Assembly (NCBI GenBank): GCA_002299895.1
Contig: DBOC01000002.1
Location: forward strand, 173,100 to 237,099
DNA: 64,000 nucleotides
From: Sphingomonadales bacterium UBA656
Lineage (GTDB): Bacteria > Pseudomonadota > Alphaproteobacteria > Sphingomonadales > Sphingomonadaceae
Reading direction: 5' to 3'
Every line of letters begins with the position of its first letter. The first letter of the stretch is position 1. This document shows positions 60,836 to 64,000 of the stretch, piece after piece. A program made the position numbers and the translations under genes. The notes beneath the pieces were generated by a model, which saw only the letters and a program-made list of their open reading frames with translations, did not search any database and was not told the DNA's origin.

Positions 60836-61924
60836 ATGGCCGATTTGTTCGAAAACCCGTTGGGGCTTGATGGGTTCGAATTCATCGAATTTTCCGCGCC
60901 GGAAAAAGGCCTGCTGGAGCCTGTCTTTGAACGCATGGGTTTTAGCCGCATTGCGCGCCATCGGTCGAAGGATGTCGACCTATGGCGCCAGGGTGAGATC
61001 AACCTGATCGCCAATTATGAACCCAAAAGCCCTGCCGCCTATTTTGCAGCTGAGCATGGCCCTTCGGCATGCGGCATGGCGTTTCGCGTTAAGAACGCGC
61101 GCCTTGCCTATGAAGAAGCCATTGCACGCGGCGCGGAACCTGTTGAAACGCGCACTGGCCCGATGGAATTGCGCCTGCCTGCCATTCGCGGCATCGGCGG
61201 CGCAATGATTTATCTTGTGGATCGCTATGGTGATGCCCTCTCCATTTATGACATAGATTTCGACTATCTACCCGGCGTTGACCGTAATCCGGCCGGCGCC
61301 GGTTTCAAGATCATCGATCACCTTACCCACAATGTCTATGGTGGGCGCATGGCGCATTGGAGCAGTTTTTATGAACGCGTGTTCAATTTCCGCGAAATCC
61401 GCTATTTCGACATTAAGGGCGAATATACTGGCCTCACCAGCCGCGCGATGACCGCCCCCGATGGCAAAATCCGCATTCCGTTGAATGAAGAGGGTAAGGC
61501 TGGCGGCGGGCAAATTGAGGAATATTTGCGCACCTATAATGGCGAAGGCATTCAACACATCGCCTTTTCCTGCGATGATTTGCCGGCATGCTGGGACCGG
61601 TTGAAGGCCCTGGGCACGCCCTTCGCGCCGCCACCGCCGAAGGCCTATTATGACATGCTCGAGGAACGCTTGCCTGGGCATGGCGAGCCGGTGGAGGCGC
61701 TGCAATCCCGCGGTATCTTGCTCGATGGTTCGACCGAGGACGGCGACCCAAGGTTGTTGCTACAGATATTTTCGCAGACCATGATTGGCCCTGTGTTCTT
61801 CGAATTCATTCAGCGTAAAAAGGACGAGGGCTTTGGCGAAGGCAATTTCACCGCTTTGTTCAAAAGCATTGAGCGCGACCAAATTGAACGTGGCGCGTTG
61901 GCTATGATGGAGCCAGCAGAATGA
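60836..61924 (+). CDS. hpd: 4-hydroxyphenylpyruvate dioxygenase
   Basis: 362 residues from ATG at 60836, with AGGAG 5 bases upstream; the GTG at 60830 is part of that binding site. Two VOC-type domains. The iron ligands are His162 (IDHLTHNV), His241 (IQHIAFSC) and Glu323 (FFEFIQRK), and the C-terminal gating helix contains GFGEGNFTALFKSIE. It converts 4-hydroxyphenylpyruvate to homogentisate in tyrosine breakdown. Close length and ligand spacing to the Pseudomonas enzyme. Overlaps the VOC gene by 4 bases. Confidence 0.96.
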   Translation: MADLFENPLGLDGFEFIEFSAPEKGLLEPVFERMGFSRIARHRSKDVDLWRQGEINLIANYEPKSPAAYFAAEHGPSACGMAFRVKNARLAYEEAIARGAEPVETRTGPMELRLPAIRGIGGAMIYLVDRYGDALSIYDIDFDYLPGVDRNPAGAGFKIIDHLTHNVYGGRMAHWSSFYERVFNFREIRYFDIKGEYTGLTSRAMTAPDGKIRIPLNEEGKAGGGQIEEYLRTYNGEGIQHIAFSCDDLPACWDRLKALGTPFAPPPPKAYYDMLEERLPGHGEPVEALQSRGILLDGSTEDGDPRLLLQIFSQTMIGPVFFEFIQRKKDEGFGEGNFTALFKSIERDQIERGALAMMEPAE

Positions 61925-62472
61925 CCAAGCCTGTAAAGCTTCGGCGCATTCATCATGTCGCATACCGGTGTAAGGACGCTAAGGCGACAGCGGATTGGTA
62001 TGCGCAAGTTCTGGGCATGGAATTCACCACTGCCTTTGCTGAGGACCATGTGCCATCCACGGGCGAATATGACCCCTATATGCATATTTTCTTGGATTGC
62101 GGCGGCGGCAATGTCCTTGCTTTCTTCGAACTGCCCAACCAGCGCGAAATGGGCAAAGACCCCAATACCCCAGCCTGGGTCCAACATATTGCGTTTGAAG
62201 TTGCAGACATGGATGCGCTGCAAGCGGCCAAGGCGCATATTGAGGCGCTGGGCATAGATGTGGTCGGCCCGACCTTTCATGGCATTTTCCGTTCAATCTA
62301 TTTCTTTGACCCTAATGGCCACCGGTTGGAGCTGGCATGCAACATTGGCACGGTGGAACAAGTTGCCGAATTGAAACGCGTCGCGCCGTTAATGCTGCAG
62401 GAATGGAGCGAGACCAAAAAGGCCCCACGCCACGCCGACTGGCTTCATATCGACCCGGATAAGATATCTTGA
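61921..62472 (+). CDS. VOC family (glyoxalase-like) protein next to hpd
   Basis: 183 residues. One pair of beta-alpha-beta-beta-beta units: RRIHHVAYRCKDAKATADWYAQVLGMEF and WVQHIAFEVADMDALQAAKAHI, with metal-ligand candidates His in HHVAY, Glu in AFFELP, His in VQHIAF and Glu in GHRLELAC. The C-terminus is a short helical extension. Its ATG overlaps the hpd stop. Coupling to hpd suggests work on a tyrosine-pathway intermediate; an exact reaction cannot be named. Confidence 0.88.
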   Translation: MTKPVKLRRIHHVAYRCKDAKATADWYAQVLGMEFTTAFAEDHVPSTGEYDPYMHIFLDCGGGNVLAFFELPNQREMGKDPNTPAWVQHIAFEVADMDALQAAKAHIEALGIDVVGPTFHGIFRSIYFFDPNGHRLELACNIGTVEQVAELKRVAPLMLQEWSETKKAPRHADWLHIDPDKIS

Positions 62473-62689
62473 TTCGCCACGGCCGTGCGGACCGGCATGT
62501 CAGGCGGGTGTTGCGAAAGTAGGTGGTTGTCGCAGGACATTTGAACATGGGCACTTGCAACACGGCTTGCCCACCGCCTAACGTGCTATGAATGGATGAG
62601 GCCAAACTTCATCAATATAGTCAGCCATCAGCGACGATTTGTCGATGATGGAAAGTTGTTCAAAGGTTCTTTGCGTGGTTAGGGTAAAA

Positions 62690-63907
62690 ATGGCCGATAA
62701 AAAATTTGATATCGTCGTGTATGGAGCCACCAGTTTTGTCGGCCAAATCATAACGCGTTACATGCATGCGCAGTTTGCAGATGGATCCATCGTCTGGGCA
62801 ATCGCAGGCCGCTCCCTTAGCAAGCTTCAACAGGTCAGCGATGCGATTGGGCTTTCGGGCGTTGAAATAATCGTTGCTGATGCAGCCGACGAAGGTGCCT
62901 TAAGGCAAATGTGTGCGCAGACCACTGTCGTTATGTCTACAGTCGGTCCTTATGCGTTATATGGTGATTTGCTGGTGGAGGTCTGCGCGACCACCGGGAC
63001 GCATTACTGCGACCTGACTGGCGAGCCTCAATGGATCCGTAAAATGCAATTGCGGCATGAAGCCGACGCCATCAAAAGCGGCGCTCGGATTGTACATTGC
63101 TGTGGCTTTGACAGTATCCCGTCCGATTTGGGCGTGCACTTCCTACAACGCAACGCATTGGAACAATTCGGCCACAGTTGTGAGCGGATTGACATGCGGG
63201 TAGTCAGCATGAAGGGTGGCGCGTCCGGCGGAACCATCGCGAGCATGATCAATATGGTGAAGGAAGCCGTAGGCGACGCCGATTTGCGGCGCGAACTCCA
63301 AGACCCTTACAGCCTGTGCCCACAAAACCATAAGTTCTCGATTGTGCAGCCGGATGTGAAGATCGCATATGACGAAGCCACCGGTGGCTGGATTGCGCCT
63401 TTCATCATGGCGGGTATCAACACACGGGTCGTGCATCGGTCCAACGCTTTGAGCAATAATAGCTATGGTGTTGAATTTAAATATGCGGAGGCTGTCCTGA
63501 CGGGCAAAAGCGCTTCCGGCAAGCGGAAGGCGCAAGCGGCGCACTGGGGCGTGAATGCCCTTATGATTGGTCTGGCGGTGCCGCCGATCCGTTGGCTGCT
63601 CGAAACGGTTGTTTTGCCAAAGCCGGGCGAAGGGCCAAGCGAAAAAGCGCAACTTGAGGGCATGTTTGACATTGTCTTCCACGGTTCAACCGCAAAGCGT
63701 GAAACGATCCGATGCCGTGTCACAGGAGACAGAGATCCGGGCTATGGTTCAACTGCAAAAATGTTGTCACAAGCTGCCGCCTGCCTTGCCAAAGACGTTC
63801 CTAAAGCGGTTCCGGGGGGATTCTGGACACCAGCAACGATTTTAGGCGACAAGCTCATCGAGCGTCTTGAGGCGCATGCGGGGCTTACATTTGAGATATT
63901 AGATTAG
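62690..63907 (+). CDS. Saccharopine dehydrogenase-like / trans-acting enoyl reductase family protein
   Basis: 405 residues from ATG at 62690; the longer frame to 62639 is unsupported. N-terminal Rossmann domain (FDIVVYGATSFVGQIITRYM, then WAIAGRSLSKLQ), VVMSTVGPYALYGDLLVEVCATTGTHYCDLTGE and HCCGFDSIPSDLG, all typical of the family that includes mycobacterial trans-acting enoyl reductase Rv2953 and eukaryotic saccharopine dehydrogenase-like oxidoreductase. Substrate unknown, perhaps a lipid. The 217 bases upstream hold no gene that I can see. Confidence 0.88.
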   Translation: MADKKFDIVVYGATSFVGQIITRYMHAQFADGSIVWAIAGRSLSKLQQVSDAIGLSGVEIIVADAADEGALRQMCAQTTVVMSTVGPYALYGDLLVEVCATTGTHYCDLTGEPQWIRKMQLRHEADAIKSGARIVHCCGFDSIPSDLGVHFLQRNALEQFGHSCERIDMRVVSMKGGASGGTIASMINMVKEAVGDADLRRELQDPYSLCPQNHKFSIVQPDVKIAYDEATGGWIAPFIMAGINTRVVHRSNALSNNSYGVEFKYAEAVLTGKSASGKRKAQAAHWGVNALMIGLAVPPIRWLLETVVLPKPGEGPSEKAQLEGMFDIVFHGSTAKRETIRCRVTGDRDPGYGSTAKMLSQAAACLAKDVPKAVPGGFWTPATILGDKLIERLEAHAGLTFEILD

Positions 63908-63927
63908 GCTGAAATACAAGCCTAATC
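63902..63927 (+). terminator. Hairpin at end of saccharopine-dehydrogenase-like gene
   Basis: GATTAGGCT (63902-63910) and AGCCTAATC (63919-63927) form a perfect 9-base-pair stem with an 8-base loop; the gene's stop codon lies in the left arm. No T tract follows. Confidence 0.5.
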
Positions 63928-63945
63928 GGAAGTATCTGAGAGTAA

Positions 63946-64000
63946 TGGTAGACGCTGAGGGGTGCGAACCAACGACCCGCTGATTAAGAGTCAGCTGCTC
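63946..64000 (-). tRNA. tRNA-Lys (anticodon CTT), 5' part beyond window
   Basis: 55 bases of the 3' portion are present on the minus strand: D-stem GAGC, anticodon stem GCTGA/TCAGC around CTCTTAA with anticodon CTT (63986-63988), T loop TTCGCAC, acceptor AGCGTCT, A73 and an encoded CCA. The T stem GTTGG/CCCTC has two internal mismatches (T-C and T-T), unlike a normal tRNA, so this may be a damaged copy. The 5' acceptor strand is outside the window. Confidence 0.75.

Noticed and set aside
1..64000. CRISPR array, prophage or toxin-antitoxin module
   Set aside because: No regularly spaced repeats, phage structural genes or paired toxin/antitoxin frames were seen. The small RHH protein has no toxin partner beside it.

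Overview
The window reads as a contiguous piece of an alphaproteobacterial chromosome, most likely Sphingomonadales. The reasons are moderately GC-rich coding, a LOV-HTH regulator closely resembling EL222 of Erythrobacter, an FnrL-type regulator, large TonB-dependent receptors, class I polyhydroxyalkanoate (PHA) genes, and an L9 protein with an Ala/Glu-rich tail. Genus assignment is inference. I see no insertion sequence, integrase, prophage or CRISPR array. The window is almost fully coding; the only gap above 300 bases is the rplJ leader and promoter region (32933-33372).

Layout. 0-2.2 kb: a divergent pair, LD-carboxypeptidase (cut by the window edge) and a Mur-family ligase, probably muropeptide recycling. 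2.3-3.7 kb: rpsF-rpsR-rplI with a strong terminator. 3.8-9.5 kb: 2H phosphoesterase, tRNA-Met, FnrL, a zinc-finger protein, an ABC ATPase coupled to nadB, and a membrane dipeptidase. 9.6-13.2 kb: hflK-hflC-degP on the minus strand. 13.2-17.5 kb: mrp, a Tat-exported molybdopterin hydroxylase subunit and hemH, joined by ATGA overlaps. 17.6-27.4 kb: PHA and acyl-CoA metabolism (phaB, phasin, two acyl-CoA dehydrogenases, phaC) interleaved with the LOV-HTH gene, murA, an isomerase, an atypical SDR and clpS. 27.5-31.8 kb: DEAD-box helicase, alaC-like aminotransferase, thioesterase and a lipoprotein methyltransferase.

32-44.4 kb: the classical tRNA-Trp/secE/nusG/rplK/rplA/rplJ/rplL string is present in order on the minus strand but is broken twice. 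A DUF808 gene sits between tRNA-Trp and secE. About 8 kb sits between rplA and rplJ: an NTF2-like/GNAT/nitrilase operon, an EamA exporter, DUF3237, a Rieske oxygenase, a sodium:solute symporter and a NamZ-like muramidase. No rpoB follows rplL.

44.5-64 kb: TonB receptor, gshA, rsmE, ubiA, aldo/keto reductase, and a phosphate-linked group. That group is ppk-ppx on the minus strand, divergent from a TonB receptor and beta-propeller phytase pair, with a three-repeat Pho-box-like sequence between them. Then come a thioesterase, an alpha/beta-hydrolase/flavin-reductase fusion, hpd with a VOC protein behind a promoter overlapped by a near-perfect palindrome, a saccharopine-dehydrogenase-like reductase, and a partial tRNA-Lys with a mismatched T stem.

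The points I consider most worth following are the LOV-HTH photoreceptor, the Pho box/receptor/phytase/polyphosphate group, the broken ribosomal operon, the GNAT+nitrilase triad and the operator-like palindromes. Start sites were adjusted from the longest reading frame wherever a ribosome binding site or family alignment argued for it.
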